This document shows positions 44,014-53,235 of a DNA stretch of 64,000 nt, in pieces. The notes below the pieces were generated by a model that was given only the letters and a program-made list of their open reading frames with translations, was not told the DNA's origin and ran no database searches. The stretch spans positions 2,480,001 through 2,544,000 of the forward strand of contig CBDFGN010000006.1 in the NCBI GenBank assembly GCA_965247065.1, read 5' to 3'. Position 1 is the stretch's first letter. Each line of letters begins with the position of its first letter. Source of the DNA: CBDFGN01 sp965247065. GTDB lineage: Bacteria; Bacteroidota; Bacteroidia; Cytophagales; Cyclobacteriaceae. Position numbers and translations under genes: made by a program.

Positions 44014-44211
44014 CTACCCCAGCTTAGTTGACCTAGCAAGGCTTGCTAAAACTGTAAATAATACCACCTTCTCTTCCTTTCCTCTCAAGGAGATATCCCC
44101 AATCCTTTGAGGCTGAAAGGAATCATTGGGCAAACCGAGTTTATCAAGTAAGATTTTTGATATCAAAACATCAACTCCTAGTTCGTTGCATTGTGACTGG
44201 ACATCCGGATG
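44014..44211 (-). pseudogene. Class III adenylate/guanylate cyclase C-terminal fragment
   Basis: On the minus strand one frame reads HPDVQSQCNELGVDVLISKI, LLDKLGLPNDSFQPQRIG and DISLRGKEEKVVLFTVLASL to a TAG at 44016-44014. This is the end of a class III nucleotide cyclase domain (the R-G-K-E-x-x-V signature and the QCNELGVDVLIS segment). All metal- and base-binding parts lie upstream and are absent. It overlaps the last ~40 bp of the symporter gene in another frame, which implies that a deletion joined unrelated genes. Confidence 0.7.
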
Positions 44212-45680
44212 AGAATATTTTCGCCAAGTGATCGGGTGAAGGTCTGCGGGACCGAGTCACCAGGCTGACCACAACATAGGTCAGAGATGATACCAGGCAG
44301 GCTGGAAACACCTCGTGTATATCTTCCAAACCCGCGACATTGAAGCGAACCCCGAAGCGCCAAACCACGTTGGTGACCACACCTATCACCATTGAAAGCA
44401 AGGCACCCAAGTCGGTGCCCCATTTCCAATACAAACCTCCAAAAATGGACGGAAAGTAGCTGGCCGCGAACACGGCTCCGGCAAACGCCGTCAGTTCCAC
44501 GATGCCAGCTGGAGGATATAGAGTCACCAGCAATACCAATAAGCAGTACAGCAACATCGTCCATTTCGTATACCCTATGAGTTTTGCATTAGGAAAGGGC
44601 CTTATTACATGCCAAATGTCCTTAGCGAAAGCGGTTCCAACAATCAGAATCACTGAGGCCAGTGAAGACATGGCAGCGGCAAATAGCCCCGCCACGCATA
44701 AACCACTGACGATCTGGTTATCAAATTTGGCGAGCATGAATCCGACAACTTCATCTGTGTTTTGGATAAGATAGCGGGCCTCTTCCGGCGTGGCCATCCC
44801 ATGCACCAGCGCGCCCAACCCCATCACGCAGATAAGCGAAATACCCAGAAAAACCGGTGTCCAGGTCATGGCAAATTTCATCGACCGCGTGTTATCCACA
44901 GAGTAGAACCGTATCAGGCACCTGGGTTCCGAGATCTGCTTCATCCCCACGGCCAAGCCGATTCCCAGGATATAGACAAAGGAGGTAAGATGGCCAAATG
45001 TCACCAGCCCGCTTCCAATCGGATTTCCGTCCAAATCCGGATGTGTGGTCATGCTAATTCGACTCATCAACTGCTCCACGCCGCCGACGTATACAAAAGG
45101 CAGCATCACCATGATCATGGCCACCGCAATCATCATAATACCCTGGATTGCGTCAGTCCACAGCACACCGTACATGCCACCCCAAATAGTGTAGGCGCAA
45201 GTAACAAAAATGATAAGCCCCGAACCCCATTCGTAAGGAACTCCCAGCACAGCCTCGAGCACATGGGCGCTTCCCTTGGCTATCCCCGCCATGTACCAGA
45301 TGGTCGCAAATAGGATTACGAATGCTGAGAGGACTCTTACACTTCTTGAAAGATCGCTATTATAGCGAAAATGGAAATAATCTGGGATGGTAAAACTACC
45401 TAGCTGAGCTGTCTGATTCCTCATTCTAGGGCCCAGTAGGAGCCATGATATCACGCAAAAAACCGCCCAGAATAAACCCACCCATGCCCAGGAAAGTCCA
45501 AATTGAAAAGCCTGACCGGCCTGTCCAATGTAGGTATTGGTGCTAGCGAATGTGGAAAAAAAGGCTAATGATATGACCCAGCCGGGAATTTCGCGTTTCG
45601 CCAGATAATATGCCCTAATGCCTGACTGCGCTTTTTTTTGGTAGTATTTACCAATGTAAATACAAACCAAACCGTAAATA

Positions 45681-46711
45681 ACGTGAGTTCGACAATAAGG
45701 AATGATTAAAGAGCGAGAAAGAGTTGACCGGTGTCCTGGTAGTTCAATTTGATTGAGGGCTTTTTTTCGCAAAAGTTGTAAGCGATTAAAGCCGAGAAAA
45801 GGTTGGTAAGGAAATTAGTTGGGCTCCTGTGCCTGGAGTGTTCAATCTGGAAGATGTTTTTAAGTTGATCAATGATAGTCTCACAAATAGCCCTTTTACG
45901 GAGCATTATAGCATCCATGATGGGGGTTAAGGATGAGGACTTCATATTGCGTTTGAGTTTGGTTATCAGATGGACTCCGCGGAAGAACAGATTTTTAAAA
46001 AGTTCCTTACTGATGTAGCCTTTATCACCAAAGAGCTTTCCGAATAATTTCTTAATAAACCGTTCAATTTTAAGAGGCTTTCTGTCATCCACATTGCCCG
46101 GTGTGAGCATAAAATCGATGATTTCACCCGTATCAGCAGTGATAAGATGGAGCTTAAACCCGTAGAACCATCCGATGGAACAATGGCCTCTTTTAGCTAA
46201 CCCTTCAAATACTTTATGGTTATGGATCCGTCTGTTATGACAGACCCTTAACGGAGTGCTGTCTATAAAACTTATACCTGTACACTGTCCAGTCCCTTGT
46301 GTTTTCAGATAAATAGCCATTGGCAGAAGACTTCCACTACAAAGTTCTACCATTCGGTTATAGCTTACCACATCAGGAAAGAAGGAGCGCAAGTGGCCAC
46401 AAACGTATGTGTTGTAAAAGGTCTTGAAATTTCGATATCCTGAGATCTGGAACAAGACCTGTATAGTCATTACTTCGGATAAAGAAAGCTTACCAGGTTT
46501 GTTGCGCTTTTTACTTCCCAGCAATCTTTTTTCCAATTTTGGGACAAAATCCAGACAAAAATCGTCAATGGAACAAAAAATTTCAGTAATTTTAGTAGCA
46601 GTTAACATAGGTAGAAATATTAGTTATTTTGTTGATTGTCAATGACTTAATATACTAATTTTCTGCCTTTTTTCTATCAATAAACTACTCTATTTTATAT
46701 CGAACTCACGT
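45681..46711 (-). mobile_element. IS982 family insertion sequence
   Basis: A 1031-bp element with perfect 12-bp terminal inverted repeats (ACGTGAGTTCGA). It is flanked by a 6-bp direct repeat TAAATA at 45675-45680 and 46712-46717. It interrupts the symporter gene. Confidence 0.92.
45706..46608 (-). CDS. IS982 family transposase
   Basis: A 300-residue DDE transposase. Catalytic Asp116 (SFIDSTPLRVC), Asp195 (LFGDKGYIS) and Glu243 (RAICETIIDQLK) are present, as well as the family's FEGLAKRGHCSIGWFYGFKL. The frame is intact and the ends are well preserved, so the element may be active. Confidence 0.93.
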   Translation of the reverse strand: MLTATKITEIFCSIDDFCLDFVPKLEKRLLGSKKRNKPGKLSLSEVMTIQVLFQISGYRNFKTFYNTYVCGHLRSFFPDVVSYNRMVELCSGSLLPMAIYLKTQGTGQCTGISFIDSTPLRVCHNRRIHNHKVFEGLAKRGHCSIGWFYGFKLHLITADTGEIIDFMLTPGNVDDRKPLKIERFIKKLFGKLFGDKGYISKELFKNLFFRGVHLITKLKRNMKSSSLTPIMDAIMLRKRAICETIIDQLKNIFQIEHSRHRSPTNFLTNLFSALIAYNFCEKKPSIKLNYQDTGQLFLAL

Positions 46712-46744
46712 TAAATAATAGTCAGGCCCAGAATGGCGCCCTTA

Positions 46745-46879
46745 TCAATCAGGAAGGCTATCATCGGAATCGGTTTTGGGATCATCTCTGATCTCCACGC
46801 TCATAAGCCTGACAATCAGGGCATTGAGAATAATGATGATTAGAATACCCCAATAAGGGAAGAAGGTCAGGAAGTCCAT
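46745..46879 (-). CDS. Small single-helix membrane protein upstream of symporter
   Basis: A 44-residue frame, too short for ordinary gene calling. Sequence starts MDFLTFFPYWGILIIIILNA and ends in an acidic tail SVEIRDDPKTDSDDSLPD. It has one hydrophobic helix with cytoplasmic acidic tail. The TGA (46747-46745) lies inside the symporter coding start (ATG at 46764), a 20-bp overlap that indicates translational coupling. Small membrane subunits of this kind precede some SSS transporters. It lies 40 bp after the acyl-CoA synthetase. Confidence 0.7.
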   Translation of the reverse strand: MDFLTFFPYWGILIIIILNALIVRLMSVEIRDDPKTDSDDSLPD

Positions 46880-46919
46880 ATTAAGGGGTTTGGCAATTGC
46901 AATCTAAAAAGAAGCGATC

Positions 46920-48404
46920 TTAGTCATCAAACATTTTCCCTAGTTCCGTTTTTATCACCTTTCCTAAAACATTCCGGGGAAGGGATTTTAGATAAACGAG
47001 TTTTCTGGGCAGCATGTGGGATGGCAGTTCCGACTTAAGCCAATTCTGCAGCGAACCGAGATGTACCTCAGGCTCGCCGATAAGGGCAGCACCTATAATC
47101 TCACCCCACTGCTCGTCCGGGATGCCCACCACCGCACATTCATCGATAGATCGGTGTTTTCTTAAGGCTTCCTCGATTTCGAAGGCGGATATCTTGTGGC
47201 CTCCAGACTTGATGATATCAATAGAATCACGACCCACGATCCGGTAGGAGCCATTCTCTCGTACGGAAATGTCACCGGTCTTAAACCAGCGATCATCAGT
47301 AAAGGCCTTCTCGGTAGCTCGTGGATTTCGCCAATATTTCCCGAAAACATTGGCGCCTTTAACCTGGATCTCCCCGCTTTCTCCATCGTCTACTAGCTTG
47401 CCCTCATCATCCACAAGTCGAACGCTAACCCCTGGCAGAGGTTGCCCAACATACCCGGGTCTTCTTTCCCCGTTGTACGGATTGGACAGACCCATTCCGA
47501 TTTCAGTCATGCCATAACGCTCGAGCAGGGTGTGTCCTGAAATCTCTTTCCATCTATCCAGCATCGAAACCGGAAGTGCGGCGGATCCACAGGTCATCAA
47601 TCGGAACTTCTTCAGACTTTCAGCGACTTTACTTTGCTTTGCAGGATCCAGCGAATCAAAGTATTGAATGAGCCTATAATACACCGTAGGTACACCCATA
47701 AAGACATTAATCCTCCCTTTAAGGAAAGCTTCAAACACTTTGCGGGCGTCAAATGGAAGAAACTCGCAACATGCCCCTGACCATAACGCACTAGCCATTG
47801 CCACGACAAGCCCATGAATATGATTCAAGGGGAGAACGCAAAGAATGTAGTCCGTCGCCCTCAATTCCCAGGCTTCAACCAGCGAAAGGATCTGAGCTTC
47901 GATATTGCCGTGAGTGATGACCACTCCCTTCGGCTTGCTGGTTGTTCCACTAGTATATAAGATCAGCGCAGGCACAAGGGAATTAGTTACACCGATCTCT
48001 AAGGAATCTGCAGAATGCAACGTGTGGGGTGAAAGAATCAAGATCCCGCTAGCACGGCACACATCCGCCATAATGGGTCCCAATTGTTGATCCGTGAGGA
48101 TTACAGAAACTTCAGCGTCTTCAAATATATCGGTCTGAGAAGTGCCGGGATGATAAACTGAAAGCGGGACAGCAATTGCACCAGCGCGCCATACTCCAAA
48201 TAAGCTCGCGATAAATTCAAAGGACGGCGCGAGTAAGATTGCAATCCGGTCCCCAGGCTGAATTCCGTGTGCGACCAGCCCCCCCGCAATTCGATACGAA
48301 TTTGTCACCAATTGGGCATATGAGTACACTTGGCCGGTTCCAATTAGAGCTTGGCGATCCTTGTGCAAGGCCGCCTTCCCAAGTATCCCTGGTATAGAGT
48401 TCAC
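46920..48404 (-). CDS. Acyl-CoA synthetase, malonyl-CoA synthetase (MatB)-like
   Basis: A ~494-residue AMP-binding enzyme. ATP-binding P-loop ILYTSGTTSKPKG (near residue 155), the acyl-binding core RYGMTEIGMGLSNPYNGERR (near 300), and the C-terminal RIVGRDSIDIIKSGGHKISA (A8 hinge) are all present. The GERRPGYVGQPLPGVSVRLV segment and NVFMGVPTVYYRLI are like MatB/ACSF3, suggesting malonate or another short dicarboxylate as substrate. The start is uncertain: a GTG at 48404 is preferred; a TTG at 48428 is also in frame. The small membrane protein and symporter follow on the same strand, so the operon could import and activate a carboxylate. Confidence 0.88.
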   Translation of the reverse strand: MNSIPGILGKAALHKDRQALIGTGQVYSYAQLVTNSYRIAGGLVAHGIQPGDRIAILLAPSFEFIASLFGVWRAGAIAVPLSVYHPGTSQTDIFEDAEVSVILTDQQLGPIMADVCRASGILILSPHTLHSADSLEIGVTNSLVPALILYTSGTTSKPKGVVITHGNIEAQILSLVEAWELRATDYILCVLPLNHIHGLVVAMASALWSGACCEFLPFDARKVFEAFLKGRINVFMGVPTVYYRLIQYFDSLDPAKQSKVAESLKKFRLMTCGSAALPVSMLDRWKEISGHTLLERYGMTEIGMGLSNPYNGERRPGYVGQPLPGVSVRLVDDEGKLVDDGESGEIQVKGANVFGKYWRNPRATEKAFTDDRWFKTGDISVRENGSYRIVGRDSIDIIKSGGHKISAFEIEEALRKHRSIDECAVVGIPDEQWGEIIGAALIGEPEVHLGSLQNWLKSELPSHMLPRKLVYLKSLPRNVLGKVIKTELGKMFDD

Positions 48405-48428
48405 CTGATGATCCTTTAACCGACACAA

Positions 48429-49196
48429 GGTACGCTCAGAAGCAGAGCCTTCCTAAAGGTGCAACCTGGTTTTGGATATCTGCTTCGCATAGGTGTGCTC
48501 TCTATCCGTCGATTCAAAAATCACGAGCTTATTTCAATTCCTCATCCATTTTTGATTATAGCAGACAAATGTTAATTTGAGATTAGGTCCAAAAACGAGT
48601 GTGATGGCAAAAAAGACCCAGAATAGAAGTTAAGGAAAACGAGCTCATTATTAATCCGGCTGGAGGATATGAGAGACATTCTATATTGGGTATGTGGCCG
48701 GTGCTTTTGGAATTTGGTCAGTAATAGCTATCGGGGGGCAAAGAGATTGCAGCGTTAGCCTCATGGCTGGTGCCCACCTGGAAGGAGTCGTCGGATGAAC
48801 TTCTGAACATTTTGTTCCAGGAGATTTTTATGGCTCCTTCGTTGCAATATACGCGATCTTTTTTCTGATCATCGTCCTGTATCCACCCAGATTTTCTTTC
48901 AAGACTGAGGCAGACCGTATATCATAAACGATGGGGAAGAGGCCAGCCTGAAGGGGAAGCGTATGTCCTCTTTGGGGGTCTGCATTTATAAAAAATCTAA
49001 GAGTCGGTCTTCAGTCCGGATTACGTGGTCCACCCCTGGTGCTAAGAAGAAGATGGGTAAGGCACACGAATGAGAATCCCGACGTTTGGGAAAGTATGAC
49101 GTGAAAAGGTTAAAAACCTAGTGCAAGGAAAATTATGCTAAGCATAGCCATTCTGCCAAGACCTCTAATTTCTGGATTCAGCTCGGTTTGAATGAA
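48429..49196. other. 768-bp region without an intact gene
   Basis: Two short plus-strand stretches read like membrane-protein fragments: TFYIGYVAGAFGIWSVIAIG (about 48685-48760) and DFYGSFVAIYAIFFLIIVLY ending ADRIS (about 48825-48920), in different frames. They may be remains of a small integral membrane gene. No other gene, RNA or repeat is supported. Confidence 0.35.
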
Positions 49197-49694
49197 CTAT
49201 TTGCCCATGATACTGATCATGGCGTCGGCGCCGGCCTGGGCAATCATGCCATCCTGTTCACCCGTAACTCCGCTCACACCGATTGCTCCGATGGCGATGT
49301 CCCCGGCCTTAATCGGCACACCCCCGTCAAACGGCATGGCACCGGGCAAACTTACAAGTGCCGTACGGCCGCTCGCCACGCCGTCGCCGAAAGCTTTGGT
49401 CGGCCTCTTGAAGGCCATGGCGGATTTTGCTTTTTCGATAGCGACGGTGACGCTTCCGGTCTGAACGCCATCCATGCGTTCAAAATATAACAAATGGCCG
49501 CCGTCGTCCACAATCGCAATGACCACATTCCATTTCTTTTCCTGGGCGAATTTAGAAGCCGAACTGGCCAACTCCTTGGCGACACCAAGCGTCAAGGCCG
49601 GCTTGGTTGAAATTTGAGCGTCCGCTGTACGCGTCAGCAAGCAGATAGCGAGAGCCAGTACTGAGAGCTTGTGAAGATTTGTTGAATGTGACAT
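49197..49694 (-). CDS. GlcG/HbpS family haem-binding protein (DUF336), exported
   Basis: A 165-residue protein with a signal peptide (residues 1-27, ending RTADAQ). The domain runs from LTLGVAKELASSASKFAQEK through VVIAIVDDGGHLLYFERMDG to GGVPIKAGDIAIGAIGVSGV and the final GADAMI. In HbpS-type proteins the fold binds haem or interacts with sensor kinases; in GlcG it is of unknown role. The ATG at 49694 is chosen because the longer frame has a non-protein-like, charged N-terminus. The DNA is visibly GC-richer than its neighbours, as with katG, suggesting transfer. Confidence 0.85.
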   Translation of the reverse strand: MSHSTNLHKLSVLALAICLLTRTADAQISTKPALTLGVAKELASSASKFAQEKKWNVVIAIVDDGGHLLYFERMDGVQTGSVTVAIEKAKSAMAFKRPTKAFGDGVASGRTALVSLPGAMPFDGGVPIKAGDIAIGAIGVSGVTGEQDGMIAQAGADAMISIMGK

Positions 49695-50059
49695 GGTAAG
49701 TTCGGATTTTGATTGACTTATGAAATAACCAAAAAATCTGACCAAAATCAAGTATGTGCTCCTTTTGGTCCTGGGACCATACACCATGAAAGGATTGCTC
49801 CTTGTCCCCTTGGTGCGCAAAAAGGAGAGCTGGACTCAAGCTCTGAGCTATTAGGCTACAAGCTAGCTATCCGGTATACCCTTCTGTCCGTATCTTGAGC
49901 CGTTATCTGGCAATTTCTAGCGGAATAAATTTGATTAACTTCAATCCTCGTGAAATTTGGTTCGAGGTTCAAGGAATAACAGCCAGGAACTTTGGCATTA
50001 AGAACCCTGTGACCAAATTTAGCTTCGATAAACTTAGTGATTAATAAAAGTGAAAGGCC
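49695..50059. other. 365-bp gap with a possible coding fragment
   Basis: On the plus strand an open stretch from about 49850 ends with a TAA at 50042-50044 and reads ISSGINLINFNPREIWFEVQ then GITARNFGIKNPVTKFSFDK. It lacks a start and family; it may be the tail of a lost gene. No promoter or repeat is evident. Confidence 0.3.
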
Positions 50060-50421
50060 GTGAATCGCAATCCCGAAGTAGATAAGTTTCTAGAAGAAAA
50101 GAATCATCCCCTGACCAGGGAAATTCAAAGAGTGAGGAAATTATTCTTAGCTCCGACGACAGAATTGAAGAAGCCATAAAATGGAGCAGTCCAACCTTTA
50201 TCTACAAGGGTAATATCGCCTCATTCTTTATGAATGCAAAAAAGCTGGTCAGTTTAATGTTTCACAAGGGAGCTCTAATTGAGGACCAAAGTGGATTGTT
50301 GGAAGGGGACGGCAAAGAGACCCGGGTGGCAAGATTCCAGGACATAAAGGAAATTGAGAAAAAGGAACAGGCATTAAAGCATGTGATAACACAGTGGATT
50401 GAACTTCGAAACAATCAATAG
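50060..50421 (+). pseudogene. DUF1801 domain protein, single-base frameshift
   Basis: A GTG at 50060 opens VNRNPEVDKFLEEKNHPLTR EIQRVR, and then one base off the frame continues IILSSDDRIEEAIKWSSPTF, YKGNIASFFMNAKKLVSLMF and so on to a stop at 50421. This is the DUF1801 (YdhG/iron-chaperone-like) domain. The change lies at GTGAGGAAATT, where loss of one G from GGG would restore the frame. The rest of the protein is well conserved, so the break looks recent, or could be a sequencing error. Confidence 0.75.
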
Positions 50422-50521
50422 GCTGTACAGGTGGATGACAAAAAATAACGCCGCTTGTCCAAATACGGGATTTGGGTTCGTCCCAAGGGCAAAATCATAT
50501 TTTCACCATTAAGAAACCTAT

Positions 50522-50932
50522 ATGACACCTAAAGAATTAGTAAGAGTCTGGTTCCAGAATATCGACCAGGCGAAATTTGAAGAGTTAAAGAACCTCATGG
50601 CTTCAGATCACCGGTTTCACAACCCAATGACCCCAGAACCTGTTGGTCCTACGGAGCATGTCGGTATGATGCAACAGATGACCGAATCCTTTGACGGACA
50701 ACATCACGTTGATTTACTGGTGGAAGAGGATGCCTGGGTTGCCGCCTACGGTCGTTGGTCAGGTAAGCATATTGGAGAATTCAACGGCGTTTCGGCAACC
50801 GGGAAGGAAGTTCAGTTCACGTGGGCTAACTTTTTCCAGGTCGTGGACGGGAAGGTAGCCGCGGAGCATTTAGAAACGAATCCCATGAGCATTATGGCTC
50901 AGATCGGGGCGGTTGAAACTGAAAACGTTTAA
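50522..50932 (+). CDS. SnoaL/NTF2-like protein
   Basis: A 136-residue single-domain protein with NTF2-like fold: PKELVRVWFQNIDQAKFEEL at the start, MMQQMTESFDGQHHVDLLVE, DAWVAAYGRWSGKHIGEFNG and VQFTWANFFQVVDGKVAAEH. The family includes ester cyclases and small ligand-binding proteins. It precedes a YCII protein by two bases and the sigma factor operon follows, suggesting one transcription unit. A role in the sigma response is inference. Confidence 0.85.
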   Translation: MTPKELVRVWFQNIDQAKFEELKNLMASDHRFHNPMTPEPVGPTEHVGMMQQMTESFDGQHHVDLLVEEDAWVAAYGRWSGKHIGEFNGVSATGKEVQFTWANFFQVVDGKVAAEHLETNPMSIMAQIGAVETENV

Positions 50933-50934
50933 TC

Positions 50935-51279
50935 ATGAAAGAATATATATTTATAATCCGCGGTGGGCAGGATATTGGCGCTCTAAAATCCCCGGAGCAG
51001 CTTCAGGAGCATATGCAGGAGTGGCAAAAATGGATGGGCGGAATGGCCAAGGAAGGAACTTTGGTAGCCGGACAGCCGCTGATGGATGAAGCTAAATCGC
51101 TAATCCAGAGCGGCACCCAAGTAGTGGACCGACCGCTGGCCGAGGGAAAAGAACTTGTTGGCGGTTACCTGATAGTAAAGGCCGATTCTCTGGCTAAGGC
51201 CACTGAGCGGGCCAAGGGTTGCCCCGGTTTTGAACATGAATGCACCATAGAGGTCCGAGAGATCAGACCTATGGGCTAA
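50935..51279 (+). CDS. YCII-related protein
   Basis: A 114-residue YciI-like protein: KEYIFIIRGGQDIGALKSPE, QEWQKWMGGMAKEGTLVAGQ, PLMDEAKSLIQSG and GGYLIVKADSLAKATERAKG, ending EHECTIEVREIRPMG. It is two bases after the SnoaL gene and eight bases before the probable start of the sigma factor, so they are one operon. YCII (DGPF) proteins are the usual partners of ECF42-type sigma factors. Their activity is unknown. Confidence 0.88.
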   Translation: MKEYIFIIRGGQDIGALKSPEQLQEHMQEWQKWMGGMAKEGTLVAGQPLMDEAKSLIQSGTQVVDRPLAEGKELVGGYLIVKADSLAKATERAKGCPGFEHECTIEVREIRPMG

Positions 51280-51287
51280 TCAAGCCG

Positions 51288-52565
51288 TTGGGCCAGGATG
51301 AAAACATAGATCAAGCGGTAAGCCATCTTTTCAGACAGGAGTCAGGAAAGATGGTTGCCGTTCTGGTGAAAATCTTCGGCACCGAAAACCTGGAGTTGGC
51401 CGAAGATGTCATGCAAGATGCGCTGGTGAGGGCGCTGGAAACCTGGAAATTCCACGGCATCCCCGATAATCCAAGAGCTTGGCTTTATCGCACGGCAAAA
51501 AACAAGGCCATTGATGTCATTCGGAGGAACAAACACAGCCAAACCATCGACTTCTCTGCGCCGGAACGGCAACTGCTTACCTCCGAATACACTTTGGCAA
51601 CCACGGTAGGTAACTACTGGCAGGACGATCATATCAAAGATGATTTCCTTGCAATGATGTACGCCTGTTGCCACCCAGAACTATCTCCAGAAAATCAAAT
51701 AACCTTAATACTGAAGTCCCTTTGTGGCTTCAGTACCAAGGAAGTCGCAAAGGCGTTCTTGACCACTGAGGATGCTGTATCCAAGCGGCTCTATCGAACC
51801 AAGGAATATTTTCGAAAGAATAAAACTCGCCCTGAAATACCTTCGGCCGGAGAGTTGGGATCCAGGACCACTTCAGTCCTCAACGCTATCTACCTCATGT
51901 TCAATGAAGGCTTTAACTCCACCCACTCTGATCAGCTGATCCGGGAAGACCTAATTCACCAGGCGATGATGTTGTGTAAATCGCTTCTTGAAAACAAACG
52001 GACTGAACTAGCTCAGGGCTACGCATTGATGGCTCTAATGTGTTTTCATTCGGCCCGAACTGATAGCCGACTGACGCCAGAAGGAGAGCTGATCCTCCTG
52101 GCCCAGCAGAATCGAGAGGAATGGAATAGAGACCTAATTACACTGGGAAACCAATATCTAAACAAGGCTGCATTTGGAGATAAGATCAGTGCTTATCATC
52201 TGGAGGCCGCAATCGCTTATGAGCATTGTGTCGCCAAAAACTATGAAAGCACCAACTGGAAGAGGATATTGGGATATTACGACGCTCTACTGTCAAATTC
52301 GGATGATCCCATTGTCTTTATGAATAGATGCCTGGTCATCTTGCAGCTAAATGGGCCAGAGAGCGCTCTAAAAAACCTTAACACTGTAAAAGACAACAAG
52401 CAATTGCAGAAGTATTATTTGTTCCATGCCTCCCTTGGAGAGATACAAACAAGGCTTGGACGAAAAACTGAAGCAGCTCAAAGCTTTCAAAAGGCATTGA
52501 AGCTCACCCAATCCAATCAAGAAAAGCGTTTTTTGAGGGATAAGATTGCAGCATCGTCTAATTGA
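51288..52565 (+). CDS. ECF sigma factor with C-terminal DUF6596/TPR-like domain (ECF42 type)
   Basis: A ~425-residue regulator. Sigma-2 region: SHLFRQESGKMVAVLVKIFG, AEDVMQDALVRALETWKFHG and RAWLYRTAKNKAIDVIRRNK. Sigma-4: LILKSLCGFSTKEVAKAFLT TEDAVSKRLYRTKEYFRKN. The long C-terminal half (about 210-425) is helical, TPR-like, with LFNEGFNSTHSDQLIRED, characteristic of ECF42 sigma factors that have no dedicated anti-sigma factor. The start is ambiguous: a TTG at 51288 is preferred, as an ATG at 51240 would overlap the YCII gene by 40 bases with a non-conserved extension. The YCII protein next to it is the expected partner. Confidence 0.88.
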   Translation: MGQDENIDQAVSHLFRQESGKMVAVLVKIFGTENLELAEDVMQDALVRALETWKFHGIPDNPRAWLYRTAKNKAIDVIRRNKHSQTIDFSAPERQLLTSEYTLATTVGNYWQDDHIKDDFLAMMYACCHPELSPENQITLILKSLCGFSTKEVAKAFLTTEDAVSKRLYRTKEYFRKNKTRPEIPSAGELGSRTTSVLNAIYLMFNEGFNSTHSDQLIREDLIHQAMMLCKSLLENKRTELAQGYALMALMCFHSARTDSRLTPEGELILLAQQNREEWNRDLITLGNQYLNKAAFGDKISAYHLEAAIAYEHCVAKNYESTNWKRILGYYDALLSNSDDPIVFMNRCLVILQLNGPESALKNLNTVKDNKQLQKYYLFHASLGEIQTRLGRKTEAAQSFQKALKLTQSNQEKRFLRDKIAASSN

Positions 52566-52600
52566 ATTATTTGAAATTTGAAATCTGAAACCTCACCCCT

Positions 52601-53040
52601 ATGGACATAGCATTCAAACCGGCCGACCATGAAGACACCTCAGATATTCTAGGGTTCATGGAGGAATTCTACAACACAAATAATTATCCTTTTGATCCTG
52701 ATTCCAGCCGCAAGGCGTTGATACAGTTGCTCCAAGATGAAAATCTTGGTAGAGCCTGGATGATCTCTTTCGAAGGGGAAATGGTCGGTTACTTAGTCCT
52801 GACCTTTGGATATAGCCTGGAATACCGGGGAAAAGATGCTTTCCTGGACGAATTGTTTTTGTCGCGATCGTTCCGAAGTCGAGGAATAGGAACAAGTTTT
52901 TGATCGCAGAAGCCAGGAAACTGGAAATTCAAGCGGTCCATTTAGAGGTCGAAAAAGGAAATCCGACTGGCGTCGAACTTTATCAAAAATTGGGATTCGG
53001 GTCCAACAACCGAAAGCTACTAACCAGAAGAATCAACTAG
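52601..53040 (+). pseudogene. GNAT acetyltransferase, frameshifted
   Basis: The 5' frame (52601-52903) reads FKPADHEDTSDILGFMEEFY and LVLTFGYSLEYRGKDAFLDE then LFLSRSFRSRGIGTSF and stops. One base off it continues FLIAEARKLEIQAVHLEVEK, GNPTGVELYQKLGFGSNNRK and ends at 53040. The acetyl-CoA-binding RSRGIG loop sits at the break. Deletion or insertion of one base would restore a full ~145-residue GNAT. It follows the sigma operon; its acceptor substrate is unknown. Confidence 0.85.
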
Positions 53041-53235
53041 ATTTAGGTTAATCATATCAGCAAGTCGGGACCAACCAAAAAGCTGTTGTAATAAAGTAAT
53101 CCAAGGTGCATGCTTGGATCGACTCCTTGGTCCGGCTTCCTGCATTGGATTCGCGGTTTGGATGGTGGTATAAATCGGTCGGAGCGCTGTTGCGGTCCGA
53201 CCGGTGCGAAAAAAAGCCTTCGGCGAAAAAGAATC

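Larger units (their letters stand above)
44171..46764 (-). pseudogene. Sodium:solute symporter (SSS), interrupted by IS982 near its start
   Basis: The body, 45680-44171, encodes about 500 residues with the usual 12-13 helices of the SSS family: FFSTFASTNTYIGQAGQAFQ at helix 1-2, the R-M-R segment, GGMYGVLWTDAIQGIMMIA, and SGLCVAGLFAAAMSSLASVI, which carries the Na-site Ser/Thr pattern. The original start is an ATG at 46764 giving MIAFLIDKGAILGLTIIY, and IS982 sits between Y18 and GLVCIYIG. Reading across a single copy of the 6-bp duplication restores TIIYGLVCIYIG. The present long frame starting at 45772 lies partly inside the IS. An upstream partner gene (46745-46879) overlaps this start by 20 bp. 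Confidence 0.85.

Noticed and set aside
44762..45313. 183-residue plus-strand frame
   Set aside because: Antisense to the symporter, His/Asp-rich low-complexity composition as expected from inverted hydrophobic codons.
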